Positions 15,198 through 22,777 of a DNA stretch of 28,779 bases are shown in pieces; the first letter of the stretch is position 1; each line of letters opens with the position of its first letter. Source of the stretch: JANPPS01 sp043758105 (GTDB taxonomy: Bacteria; Pseudomonadota; Alphaproteobacteria; Acetobacterales; Acetobacteraceae); NCBI GenBank assembly GCA_043758105.1, contig JAYVOF010000136.1, positions 1 to 28,779 of the forward strand, given 5' to 3'. Under the pieces are notes generated by a model, which worked only from the letters and a program-made list of their open reading frames with translations, was not told where the DNA came from and did no database searches. A program made the translations under genes and the position numbers.

Positions 15198-16853
15198 ATG
15201 AATGACATCACCTACGCCGTGGGTGACCTCGTGGCGGAGTTCCTGGCCACCGCCGGGGTCACGACGGTATTCGGCATCGTCTCGGTGCACAACATCCCGA
15301 TCCTGGATGGCATCGGCCGCCGCAACGCTGTCCGGTTCGTACCCGCCCGCGGCGAGATGGGGGCCGGGCACATGGCCGACGGCTATGCGCGCGCAACGGG
15401 CGGCTTGGGCGTGCTCATCACCAGCACCGGGCCGGGGGCGGCGAACGGCCTGCCGGGGCTGGTGGAGGCCAGCTTCGCGGGCTCCCCGGTGCTGCACATC
15501 ACCGGGCAGAGCGCGACCCGCTTCCTCGGACGCGACACCGGCGCCGTGCACGATCTGCCGGGTCAGGGCGCAATGCTCGCCGCCATCTGCAAGTCGGTCC
15601 ACCGCCCGCTGCGGCCCGAGGACGTGTTCCCGGCCCTGAGTGCCGCCACATCCGATGCGCTCTCCGCCCCGCGCGGCCCGGTCACGGTCGAGATCCCGTC
15701 CGATCTGCAGATGGCCCCCATCGCCCGGCCGGCCGGGCTCGATCCGCTGGTGCTGCCGGTGCGCCGGACGGTGCCGGACGAGGCCGCGCTGGATGCGGGG
15801 GCCAACCGGCTCCTGTCCGCACGGCGGCCGATGCTTTGGCTGGGCAACGGCGCGCGGGAAGCGGGTGCGGGGGCGCAAAGGTTGATGGCGCTCGGCTTCG
15901 GGATCGTGAGCTCCTGGAATGGCCGCGGCATCGTCGCGGAGGACGACCCGCGCACGCTGGGCGCGCTGCACGGCAATGGCGCGCCGGAGATCGAGGCGTT
16001 CTACCAGACCGTGGACGCGATGGTGGTCGCGGGCTCCCGGCTGCGCGGGCATGAGGCGCTGGACGGCACGTTACGCCTACCGCCGATCACGCTACAGGTG
16101 GACACCAACCCGCGCGCCCATGGCCGGACCTACCCGGCGGAGGGTTTCGTCTGTGGCGACGCCGCCCTGGCGCTCGATGGCCTGGCCCGGCGTCTCACGG
16201 GGCGCATGACCATCGACCCGGCGTTCGCGTCCGACCTGGTGCAGGCCCGGCACCAGGCGTCCGAGGCGTATCGAGAGTCGCTCGGCCCCTACGCGACCTT
16301 CCCGGCCCAGTTGCGTGAGGCGATGCCCCGGGACGCGCTATGGGTGCGGGACGCGACGGTCGCCGGCGCCACCTGGGCGCACCGGCTGATGCCGGTCTAT
16401 GGGCCGCGGGACTCCATCCACCCGGTCGGCGCCGGCATCGGACCCGGCCTGCCGCTCGGCATCGGTGCCGCCCTAGGCGCGGCGGGACGCAAAACGGTTA
16501 TGCTGGCGGGCGATGGCGGCTTCGCGATGAACATGACCGAGCTATGGACCGCCGTGCAGGAGCAAGCCGATCTGTGCATCATCGTGATGAACGACGGCAT
16601 CTACGCCGCGATCGGCCACATCCAGGACACCTTCCAGGACGGCCGCCGCTTCTTCGGTGAACTGCACAGCCCGGATTTGCTGGGCCTGGCCGCACTGGCC
16701 GGCATCCCGGCCTGGCGCGTGAGCCGCGCGGACGCGTTCGGCGCGGCCGTGGCACAGGCCATCGCGGTGCCCGGGCCCGCTCTGGTCGAGGTCGATATGC
16801 ACGCCATCGGCCCGGCGCCGGCCTACGGCGCGTATCGCCGGCCGCTGACCTGA
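15198..16853 (+). CDS. ThDP-dependent enzyme, acetolactate synthase-like superfamily
   Basis: A 551-residue enzyme with the three-domain layout of the acetolactate synthase / 2-hydroxyacyl-CoA lyase / benzoylformate decarboxylase superfamily. The N-terminal pyrimidine-binding domain carries the activating glutamate, Glu53 in RGEMGAGHMADGYARA, and 'ITSTGPGAANGLPGLVEASF'. A central domain follows. The C-terminal diphosphate domain has GDGGFAMNMTELWTA followed by the closing MNDG (about 438-465), binding Mg-ThDP. It could cleave or join carbon-carbon bonds next to a carbonyl; I cannot choose the reaction. It is the last gene of the rightward operon, 73 bases after livF across a palindrome. Its position with CoA-transferase and dehydrogenase genes makes an acyl-CoA lyase or a 2-oxoacid decarboxylase attractive guesses. 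Confidence 0.88.
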   Translation: MNDITYAVGDLVAEFLATAGVTTVFGIVSVHNIPILDGIGRRNAVRFVPARGEMGAGHMADGYARATGGLGVLITSTGPGAANGLPGLVEASFAGSPVLHITGQSATRFLGRDTGAVHDLPGQGAMLAAICKSVHRPLRPEDVFPALSAATSDALSAPRGPVTVEIPSDLQMAPIARPAGLDPLVLPVRRTVPDEAALDAGANRLLSARRPMLWLGNGAREAGAGAQRLMALGFGIVSSWNGRGIVAEDDPRTLGALHGNGAPEIEAFYQTVDAMVVAGSRLRGHEALDGTLRLPPITLQVDTNPRAHGRTYPAEGFVCGDAALALDGLARRLTGRMTIDPAFASDLVQARHQASEAYRESLGPYATFPAQLREAMPRDALWVRDATVAGATWAHRLMPVYGPRDSIHPVGAGIGPGLPLGIGAALGAAGRKTVMLAGDGGFAMNMTELWTAVQEQADLCIIVMNDGIYAAIGHIQDTFQDGRRFFGELHSPDLLGLAALAGIPAWRVSRADAFGAAVAQAIAVPGPALVEVDMHAIGPAPAYGAYRRPLT

Positions 16854-16945
16854 GACCGGCGCGAGCGGCTGGCACGCCGAATTCCACGGCGCTGATCGGC
16901 GCACAATGCTCGCCCTATGGCTTTCAATTCGCGTGCGACACGTAT

Positions 16946-18059
16946 GGCGTTGTTGCACGGATCGGAGATTGGTGGCGTGGGTTCGGTTGGGATAGGACGC
17001 AGTCCTGTTCTGATCCGGATCCCATCATGCCGTTCAAGGCCAACGCTGCGCGTCGCCACCATATTTCGAAGCAGAAGCGCAAGGTTACCAACTGGGCGGC
17101 GTATGACGCGAGCTTGCGCCAGCGCGGGAGCTCGACGGTCTGGTTCACCGACGAGGCGATCAAGGCCTGGCAGGCGGCGCCGCCTGCAACCCGTGGCGGA
17201 CAGCCGTGGTATTCGCCGCTGGCGATCCTGACAGCGCTGACGCTGCGGGCGGTGTTTCGGCTTGCCCTGCGCCAGACGGAAGGGTTGATCGGCTCCATCA
17301 GGAGCCTTCTCGGCCCCAACCTGGCGGTTCCCGACCACTCCACCCTCAGCCGGCGGGCAGAGACACTGGAGGTGCCGCAGCCGAGATCCAGCACCAGCTT
17401 TGGCGCAGAGCCTTTGCATCTGCTGGTGGACAGTACGGGGTTGAAGCTGTGCGGCGCGGGCGAATGGCTGGTCGAGAAGCATGGCACGAAGACCCGCCGA
17501 TTCTTGCGGAAGCTGCACATCGGCATGGACGCCGGCACCGGCAAGATCGTCGCCGCCGCGCTGACAACCAACGATGTGGATGATGCATCCCAAGTCGGTC
17601 TGTTGCTTGAGCAATTGGAAGGGCCGGTGGCCTCGTTTACCGGCGACGGCGCCTATGACCAGGACAGCCTCTACCGCTGCGTGATTGACCGCGATCCTGA
17701 AGCGTTGGTCGTCGTGCCGCCACGCGCCACCGCGGTGCTGAGCGAGACCGCTGAGACCGCGCCCACGCAGCGCGACCGCCATCTACAATGCATTGCCGAT
17801 AAAGGCCGGATCGGCTGGCAGAAGGCATCGACCTACTCCACACGTAGCCAGGTGGAGGCCACCATCGGCCGATATAAACAAGTGATCGGCGATGGGCTGC
17901 GCTTTCATACAGACGAGCGTCGCACCACCGAAGTTGGCGTTGCCGTCTATGTCTTGAACCGCATGCTGGAGCTGGGACGCCCGATCTCCGTCCGTATTCC
18001 CTGAGGTCAGATGGGGATGGGGTTGGTGCGACCCATCCGCCGATCCGTGCAACAACGCC
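16946..18059 (+). mobile_element. Insertion sequence, IS5 family, IS903-like group
   Basis: The element is 1114 bp, bounded by perfect 20-bp inverted ends (GGCGTTGTTGCACGGATCGG at 16946-16965, its complement at 18040-18059). The ends resemble the IS903 end in length and layout (GGCnTTGTTG...ATC). One transposase gene fills most of it. The 9-bp flanks expected from IS903-like transposition do not match (gacacgtat on the left, cagcgagac on the right), so the target duplication has been lost or the flanks have recombined. It separates the ThDP gene from metK. Confidence 0.9.
17027..18004 (+). CDS. IS5-family (IS903-like) DDE transposase
   Basis: A 325-residue transposase that appears intact. 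The N-terminus ITNW-like 'KVTNWAAYDASLRQRGSSTV' then WFTDEAI, and the block 'HGTKTRRFLRKLHIGMDAGT', follow IS903 transposase closely. The catalytic triad is Asp135 (LLVDSTGLK), Asp207 (GDGAYD) and Glu277 (SQVEATIGRYK). It ends SVRIP, as in relatives. All three acidic residues and both element ends are present, so the copy may still be able to move. ATG 17027 (MPFKANAARRHHISK) gives the family-like start. Confidence 0.93.
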   Translation: MPFKANAARRHHISKQKRKVTNWAAYDASLRQRGSSTVWFTDEAIKAWQAAPPATRGGQPWYSPLAILTALTLRAVFRLALRQTEGLIGSIRSLLGPNLAVPDHSTLSRRAETLEVPQPRSSTSFGAEPLHLLVDSTGLKLCGAGEWLVEKHGTKTRRFLRKLHIGMDAGTGKIVAAALTTNDVDDASQVGLLLEQLEGPVASFTGDGAYDQDSLYRCVIDRDPEALVVVPPRATAVLSETAETAPTQRDRHLQCIADKGRIGWQKASTYSTRSQVEATIGRYKQVIGDGLRFHTDERRTTEVGVAVYVLNRMLELGRPISVRIP

Positions 18060-18175
18060 CAGCGAGACCGGTGATCAAGAGAGCTTGCGCCAGCGTTGCC
18101 GACTGGATGACGCGGCCGCGGCTTGTCAAATCCCCGCCCTTCCGTCAATCACCCCGCAGCAAGTGGAGTGGCGTG

Positions 18176-19363
18176 ATGCGCAGCAAGGGTGAGTACCTGT
18201 TTACCTCGGAATCCGTCTCCGAGGGACATCCGGACAAGGTCGCGGATCGGATCAGCGATACCGTGCTGGACGCGTATCTGGCGGCCGACCCCTATGCGCG
18301 CGTGGGATGCGAGACGCTGGTCACCACCAACCGTGTGGTGCTCGCCGGTGAGGTCCGGGGGCCGGGCACGGTTACGCCCGATTTGCTCACGCATCTGACG
18401 CGGCTCGCGATCCACGATATCGGCTATGACCAGGCCGGGTTCAGCTGGCGGAATGCGCAGGTGGATTGCCTGCTGCATGCGCAGAGCGTGGACATCGCCG
18501 TCGGCGTCGATAGCGCCAACAACAAGGATGAGGGCGCCGGCGACCAGGGTATCATGTTCGGCTACGCCTGCACCGAAACGCCGGAGCTGATGCCGGCACC
18601 GCTGCATTACGCGCACCTGATCCTCCGCCGGATGAGCGAGCTGCGGCATGCCGACGACATCAGCGTGCGCGGCCTGCAGCCGGACGCAAAGAGCCAGGTC
18701 ACGCTGAAATACATCGACGGCAAACCGGTCGGCGCCACCAGCATCGTGGTCAGCACGCAGCATGACGAGGGCCTGGATTCCCGCGATATCAAGGCCATGC
18801 TGCATCCGCTGGTGGAAAGCAGCCTGCCGCCGGGCTGGATGCCGGCGGATGACGAGTTCTATGTGAACCCCACCGGCAAATTCGTGATCGGCGGTCCGGA
18901 TGGCGACGCCGGGATCACCGGGCGGAAGATCATCGTGGACACCTATGGCGGCGCGTCCCCGCATGGCGGCGGCGCGTTCAGCGGGAAGGACCCGACCAAG
19001 GTGGACCGCAGCGCCGCGTATGTGTGCCGGTATCTGGCGAAGAACGTGGTGGCGGCGGGCTTGGCCGATAAATGCACGCTGCAGATCAGCTACGCGATCG
19101 GCGTGTCCCATCCGCTCAGCGTCTATGTGGACCTCGATGGCACCGGCCGGGACGTGGACGAGGCGAAGCTGGAAAAGGTGCTGCGGGAACTGGTGAACCT
19201 CAGCCCTCGCGGCATTCGCGAGCATCTGCGCATGAACCGCCCGATCTATGCCGTCACCAGCGCCTACGGCCATTTCGGACGCACGCCGGATGACGAGCTG
19301 GGCACCTTCACGTGGGAGCGGACGGACCTCGTGCCGGCGCTGAAGAGCGCGTTCGGGCGCTGA
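18176..19363 (+). CDS. metK: S-adenosylmethionine synthetase
   Basis: A 395-residue cytosolic enzyme making S-adenosylmethionine from methionine and ATP. Signatures are GHPDKVADRISD (17-28), GAGDQGIMFGYACTE (about 120) and GGGAFSGKDPTKVDRSAAY (about 263-281, the phosphate-binding loop). The length is normal. ATG 18176 follows a GGAG ribosome site and gives the family start (MRSKGEYLFTSESVSEGHPD). The upstream 116 bases up to the insertion sequence must hold its promoter, but I see neither a convincing -35/-10 pair nor a known SAM-riboswitch fold. Its 3' end overlaps trmB, so the methyl donor and a methyltransferase are co-expressed. Confidence 0.97.
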   Translation: MRSKGEYLFTSESVSEGHPDKVADRISDTVLDAYLAADPYARVGCETLVTTNRVVLAGEVRGPGTVTPDLLTHLTRLAIHDIGYDQAGFSWRNAQVDCLLHAQSVDIAVGVDSANNKDEGAGDQGIMFGYACTETPELMPAPLHYAHLILRRMSELRHADDISVRGLQPDAKSQVTLKYIDGKPVGATSIVVSTQHDEGLDSRDIKAMLHPLVESSLPPGWMPADDEFYVNPTGKFVIGGPDGDAGITGRKIIVDTYGGASPHGGGAFSGKDPTKVDRSAAYVCRYLAKNVVAAGLADKCTLQISYAIGVSHPLSVYVDLDGTGRDVDEAKLEKVLRELVNLSPRGIREHLRMNRPIYAVTSAYGHFGRTPDDELGTFTWERTDLVPALKSAFGR

Positions 19364-20070
19364 TCCAAGACGTCAAGCCGGCTGATCCGCGGCTGCATGG
19401 CCGCTTGCGCGGGCATCAGCTGCGGCCGCGGCAGCAATGGCTGTTGGACCATTATTTGCCGCGTCTGCGCCTGCCGGCGGACGCGGCGTCCGATTTGGGC
19501 GCCGCGTTTCCGGTGCGGCCCGATCGCCTGGCCATCGAAATCGGCTTCGGCGGCGGCGAGCACGCCATCGCCACGGCGGCGTCCGACCCCGGGCTCGGCC
19601 TGATCGCCTGCGAGGTGTTCGAGCCGGGCCTGTGCTCCCTCCTATCCGCGTTGGCGCCGGAGGGCATGCCGGAGCCGCCGCCGCCGGGCAATCTCATGGT
19701 GTGGGACGAGGACGCGCGCATGCTGTTGCGGGCGCTGCCGGATGCGTGCCTGTCCGCGGCCTGGCTCATGTTTCCCGACCCGTGGCCGAAGACGCGCCAT
19801 ACCAAGCGCCGATTCGTCCATCCGGATCAGGTGGCGCTGATGGCGCGTGTCATGAAAGTTCACGCGGTCTGGCGCGTGGCGTCCGATGACCCTACTTATC
19901 AATCTTGGGTAGAGGAGGTCATGGCCGTGCAGTCCTTATTCGACGCGGCACCGCCGGCCCGCAGCCGCCCTGATGGCTGGCCCCCCACGCGCTATGAGGC
20001 CAAGGCGCTCCGGGCCGGGCGCGTGCCGCTGTATTGGTCGTTCACGCGCACGGCGAAATGCCTGGTCTGA
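19312..20070 (+). CDS. trmB: tRNA (guanine-N7-)-methyltransferase
   Basis: A 252-residue enzyme (from this start) methylating G46 of tRNA with S-adenosylmethionine. Motif I is IEIGFGGGEHA (about 75-85). The TrmB signature FPDPWPKTRHTKRRF is present, as is a C-terminal TRYEAKALRAGR. GTG 19312 is the only ATG/GTG/TTG ahead of the conserved GRLRGHQLRPRQQ block, but it lies 52 bases inside metK and lacks a good ribosome site. CTG 19360, overlapping the metK stop as CTGA, is an alternative that would give a more usual length. The LxPGG turn before RVASDDP is replaced by MKVHAVW, a local oddity. Confidence 0.9.
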   Translation: MGADGPRAGAEERVRALIQDVKPADPRLHGRLRGHQLRPRQQWLLDHYLPRLRLPADAASDLGAAFPVRPDRLAIEIGFGGGEHAIATAASDPGLGLIACEVFEPGLCSLLSALAPEGMPEPPPPGNLMVWDEDARMLLRALPDACLSAAWLMFPDPWPKTRHTKRRFVHPDQVALMARVMKVHAVWRVASDDPTYQSWVEEVMAVQSLFDAAPPARSRPDGWPPTRYEAKALRAGRVPLYWSFTRTAKCLV

Positions 20071-21221
20071 TGCCGGGCTTGACCGTCGGCAGCCGGGCGC
20101 TGACCGGCCTGCGCGGGGTGGCGGCTCTGTTCGTGGTGTTCCATCACCTCTATCTCGGCCAACACGTGCAGCTGCCGTTCATCGATAATTTCGCGCGGCG
20201 TGGCTACCTCGCGGTCGATCTGTTCTTCGTGCTGAGTGGCTTCGTCATGGCGCTGGCATATGGTAACTGGTTCGCCACAAGCTGGGACCCTGCCCGGTAT
20301 GCCGCGTTCATGGCGCGCCGTGTTGCGCGCCTCTGGCCGCTGCAGACGGCCGTCATCCTGGCGGTGCTGGGGGGCAGCGCGCTGGCGCATCACGGTTCCT
20401 GTGCAGTCTCCTGGGGGGCCGCGTTTTGGGCGGGGCCCATTTGGCCGAAGATGGTGGCGGCCAATCTGCTGATGGTACAGAGTTGGGGCTGGAGCCAGGT
20501 GATCGTCTCGCCGTCCTGGTCCGTCAGCACGGAGATGCTGGCCTATACGCTGTTTCCGGTGCTCGCCGCGGCCGCGCTGCATGGGCGGCGGCGGACGGCG
20601 TGGGTGACAGCCGGGATCGCGGCGTTGACGCTGATTGCGTGTATCCTTTTGGCGCCCAGCCGGGGCATCGGGCGCCGTGGCGTGCTGGATATTTATGATA
20701 ATTGGAGTGTGCTGCCGCCGCTCCGCTGCCTCGCGGGCTTCAGCCTCGGCCTGTTGAGTTGGCGGGCGCTCCGTGATCCCCGGGTCGCGGAAATCACCCG
20801 GCAGCCCGGCATGGCGGTGGTCGGGGGCGGTGGTGTGCTGCTGCTGCTGGCCACGGGGGCGCCGGACCTTGCGGTCTATGCGTTGCTGCCGGTTCTGGTC
20901 GCGTCCTTGTTCACCGGTGCCGGCCCGCTACAGCGCGCGCTGGCCCGCCGGCTTCCGTATCAGGCCGGCGTGCTGTCCTATGCCATCTATCTCGTGCATG
21001 TCCCGGTGCTGGGTTTCGTGCAACGGCTGGTTGGGCCGGACCCCGTGGTGCTATTGCCGGTTTTTTTGGTCACCATGGCGGCGGTCGCGGTGGCGTCCCA
21101 TGTGCTGATCGAACGGCCTTGCCAAACACTCCTGCGGCGCGCGCTGACCGTGCCCGGCGGGCTCCTCGAGCGCTGCATCGGAACATTCCGTGTTATAGCT
21201 GGACAGATATCAAAACGATAG
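20070..21221 (+). CDS. Membrane acyltransferase, acyltransferase 3 (OafA-like) family
   Basis: A 383-residue polytopic membrane protein with roughly ten hydrophobic helices. The N-terminal 'GLRGVAALFVVFHHLYLGQH' contains the catalytic histidine pair (His25-His26), followed by 'GYLAVDLFFVLSGFVMALAY' and the RRVARLWPL block, all family hallmarks. These proteins O-acylate cell-surface sugars such as lipopolysaccharide, exopolysaccharide or periplasmic glucans. ATG 20070 overlaps the trmB stop (TGATG), so it is coupled; longer forms starting in trmB are less likely. The target sugar is unknown. The C-terminal helix 'YLVHVPVLGFVQRLVG' is also typical. Confidence 0.9.
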   Translation: MPGLTVGSRALTGLRGVAALFVVFHHLYLGQHVQLPFIDNFARRGYLAVDLFFVLSGFVMALAYGNWFATSWDPARYAAFMARRVARLWPLQTAVILAVLGGSALAHHGSCAVSWGAAFWAGPIWPKMVAANLLMVQSWGWSQVIVSPSWSVSTEMLAYTLFPVLAAAALHGRRRTAWVTAGIAALTLIACILLAPSRGIGRRGVLDIYDNWSVLPPLRCLAGFSLGLLSWRALRDPRVAEITRQPGMAVVGGGGVLLLLATGAPDLAVYALLPVLVASLFTGAGPLQRALARRLPYQAGVLSYAIYLVHVPVLGFVQRLVGPDPVVLLPVFLVTMAAVAVASHVLIERPCQTLLRRALTVPGGLLERCIGTFRVIAGQISKR

Positions 21222-21230
21222 AGTAACATC

Positions 21231-21247
21231 CTCCCCTGGAAGGGGAG
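21231..21247 (+). promoter_or_regulatory. Hairpin that sequesters the ribosome site of the DyP operon
   Basis: CTCCCC (21231-21236) can pair perfectly with GGGGAG (21242-21247) across a 5-base loop. GGGGAG is also the only plausible Shine-Dalgarno sequence, 9 bases before ATG 21257. Folding would block translation, so it could act as a translational switch or thermosensor. There is no T-run, so it is not a terminator. Confidence 0.45.
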
Positions 21248-21256
21248 CCGTCGCCG

Positions 21257-22777
21257 ATGCAGACCATCCGCAGTGTCGTGCTCGAACTGCAGCCGGAGAG
21301 CGTGCCGCAGCTGCGCGGCCAACTGGATGCGCTCAAAGCCTCGCAAGAAGACCTGCCGCACGCCTATTCCGCCATCAAGCAGGCGCTGCCGACGTTGCAC
21401 TTCATGTCGGTCATCATTTTCGACGATGACCAATACGACCCGGTCCTGGTGATCGAGGTGAATTTCGACGGACCGCCCGAACCGTTCTGGCTGGCGTTCC
21501 AGGCCGCGCTCGGCGAGGCGTTCCGCGCCATCCTCCGCTGCGGCCGGGTGCCGCGCGATGAATCGGCCGCGCTGTTCCGCGCCGTCACCGCCCCGGGCTC
21601 GACCGAACCAGTGGCCCCGTTGCTGGCCGCCCTCGCCCTCATGCCGGCCGTGGCGCATCAGGGCAACCGCGGCCTCGACCGGGCGCGCATCGAGGCCGAG
21701 GGCCAGCTGTTCGCCACAGTGCAGGATTTGATCGACCACGGCGGATTGCCGCCAAACGCGTCGGCGGTGCAGATCCATACAAGCATCCGCGCCGCGCTGC
21801 CGGGCCACAAGGCGCTGGCCGACATGCCGCCGCGCATCCCGGCGGACGAGAGCCGCGCGGACTGGGTGAAGTTGACGGTCTTCGTCGTGGTCCTGCTGGC
21901 CGTGCTCGTGGCGCCCGGCATCCTCCTGTCATGGCTCGTGGGGCCTTGGGTGGCGGCGCTGCTCCTGGTCGGGGCCGGGGGCGTGTTCCTGTCCCGGCTC
22001 GGGCTGGCCAGCGCCGTCCCGGCCTGGCCACGCCGGGTCGCACTCACCGCCGGCGCAGTTCTGCTGGGAGTCTTGGGCCTCGCCGTCCTCTGCGCGATGC
22101 CGGGAACGCTACCGCTCTGGCGGGCGCGGGCCGGGCTCGGCGTCGTGGGGTTGGTGCCGATGGTCGCCGGAATCGTGTGGTGGATCCGCGCCCTGGAAAT
22201 GCGGGACGCGCCGCAAGACGCCCCCCGCCCGGACCCGGCGATGCTGCGGGCCATGGCGCGGCGGGAGGATTTCATCACCCAGAACCACATGGGCAGCGTC
22301 GTCCACCTCCGCCCCGGCGTGCTGCGCGCCATCCTGGTGCGGGTAGCGATGCGCGTGCTGGGCCTCGTGCTGCGGGTGCAGGCGCGGACCGGCTATCTCG
22401 GCAGCATGCGCACCATTCACTTCGCGCACTGGGCGTTCATCAGCAACGGCTCCCGCCTGATGTTCTTCAGCAATTTCGACGGCAGCTGGGAGAGCTACCT
22501 CGATGACTTCATCGAAAAGGCGCATGGCGGCCTCACCTTGGCCTGGACCGGGGCGGTCGGTTTCCCCACCACCCGATTCCTGGTGCTGGACGGCGCGACC
22601 CAAGGCCGCAAATTCAAGGCCTGGGCCCGGCACTCGATGGCCGAGAGCCTGTTCTGGTATAGCGCCTATATCGGCTTCACCGTGAACCAGATCGAGCGGC
22701 AGGCGCGGGTCGCCGAGGGGCTGCGCCGGCCCTTGCTCTCGGAACAGGAGGCCCTGGCATGGACGCTGGATTTGTAG
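21257..22777 (+). CDS. Membrane protein paired with DyP peroxidase, function unknown
   Basis: A 506-residue protein I cannot assign to a named family. Residues 1-200 are soluble, with 'HFMSVIIFDDDQYDPVLVIE' then VNFDGPPEPFW. About four hydrophobic helices span 201-315 (for example 'LTVFVVVLLAVLVAPGILLS'). The C-terminal part is soluble again, with 'IHFAHWAFISNGSRLMFFSN' then FDGSWESYLDDFI. The two soluble parts share an HF-x(n)-(V/F)xxNFDG-x(3)-(F/Y) pattern, suggesting a duplicated ferredoxin-like (dimeric alpha/beta-barrel) domain, the fold also used by DyP peroxidases. Its 3' end overlaps the peroxidase gene by 19 bases, so they are co-translated. It may anchor the peroxidase at the membrane or supply its substrate. 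Translation may be gated by the hairpin at 21231-21247. Confidence 0.72.
   Translation: MQTIRSVVLELQPESVPQLRGQLDALKASQEDLPHAYSAIKQALPTLHFMSVIIFDDDQYDPVLVIEVNFDGPPEPFWLAFQAALGEAFRAILRCGRVPRDESAALFRAVTAPGSTEPVAPLLAALALMPAVAHQGNRGLDRARIEAEGQLFATVQDLIDHGGLPPNASAVQIHTSIRAALPGHKALADMPPRIPADESRADWVKLTVFVVVLLAVLVAPGILLSWLVGPWVAALLLVGAGGVFLSRLGLASAVPAWPRRVALTAGAVLLGVLGLAVLCAMPGTLPLWRARAGLGVVGLVPMVAGIVWWIRALEMRDAPQDAPRPDPAMLRAMARREDFITQNHMGSVVHLRPGVLRAILVRVAMRVLGLVLRVQARTGYLGSMRTIHFAHWAFISNGSRLMFFSNFDGSWESYLDDFIEKAHGGLTLAWTGAVGFPTTRFLVLDGATQGRKFKAWARHSMAESLFWYSAYIGFTVNQIERQARVAEGLRRPLLSEQEALAWTLDL

Noticed and set aside
18060..18175. SAM-responsive riboswitch ahead of metK
   Set aside because: I could not find the conserved stems or loops of SAM-I, SAM-II or related elements by eye; a covariance-model scan would decide.
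21185..21230. Promoter or OxyR/Fur-type box before the DyP operon
   Set aside because: Only short, weak symmetries (TATC-N5-GATA) are visible and no hexamer pair with good spacing; not enough to call.
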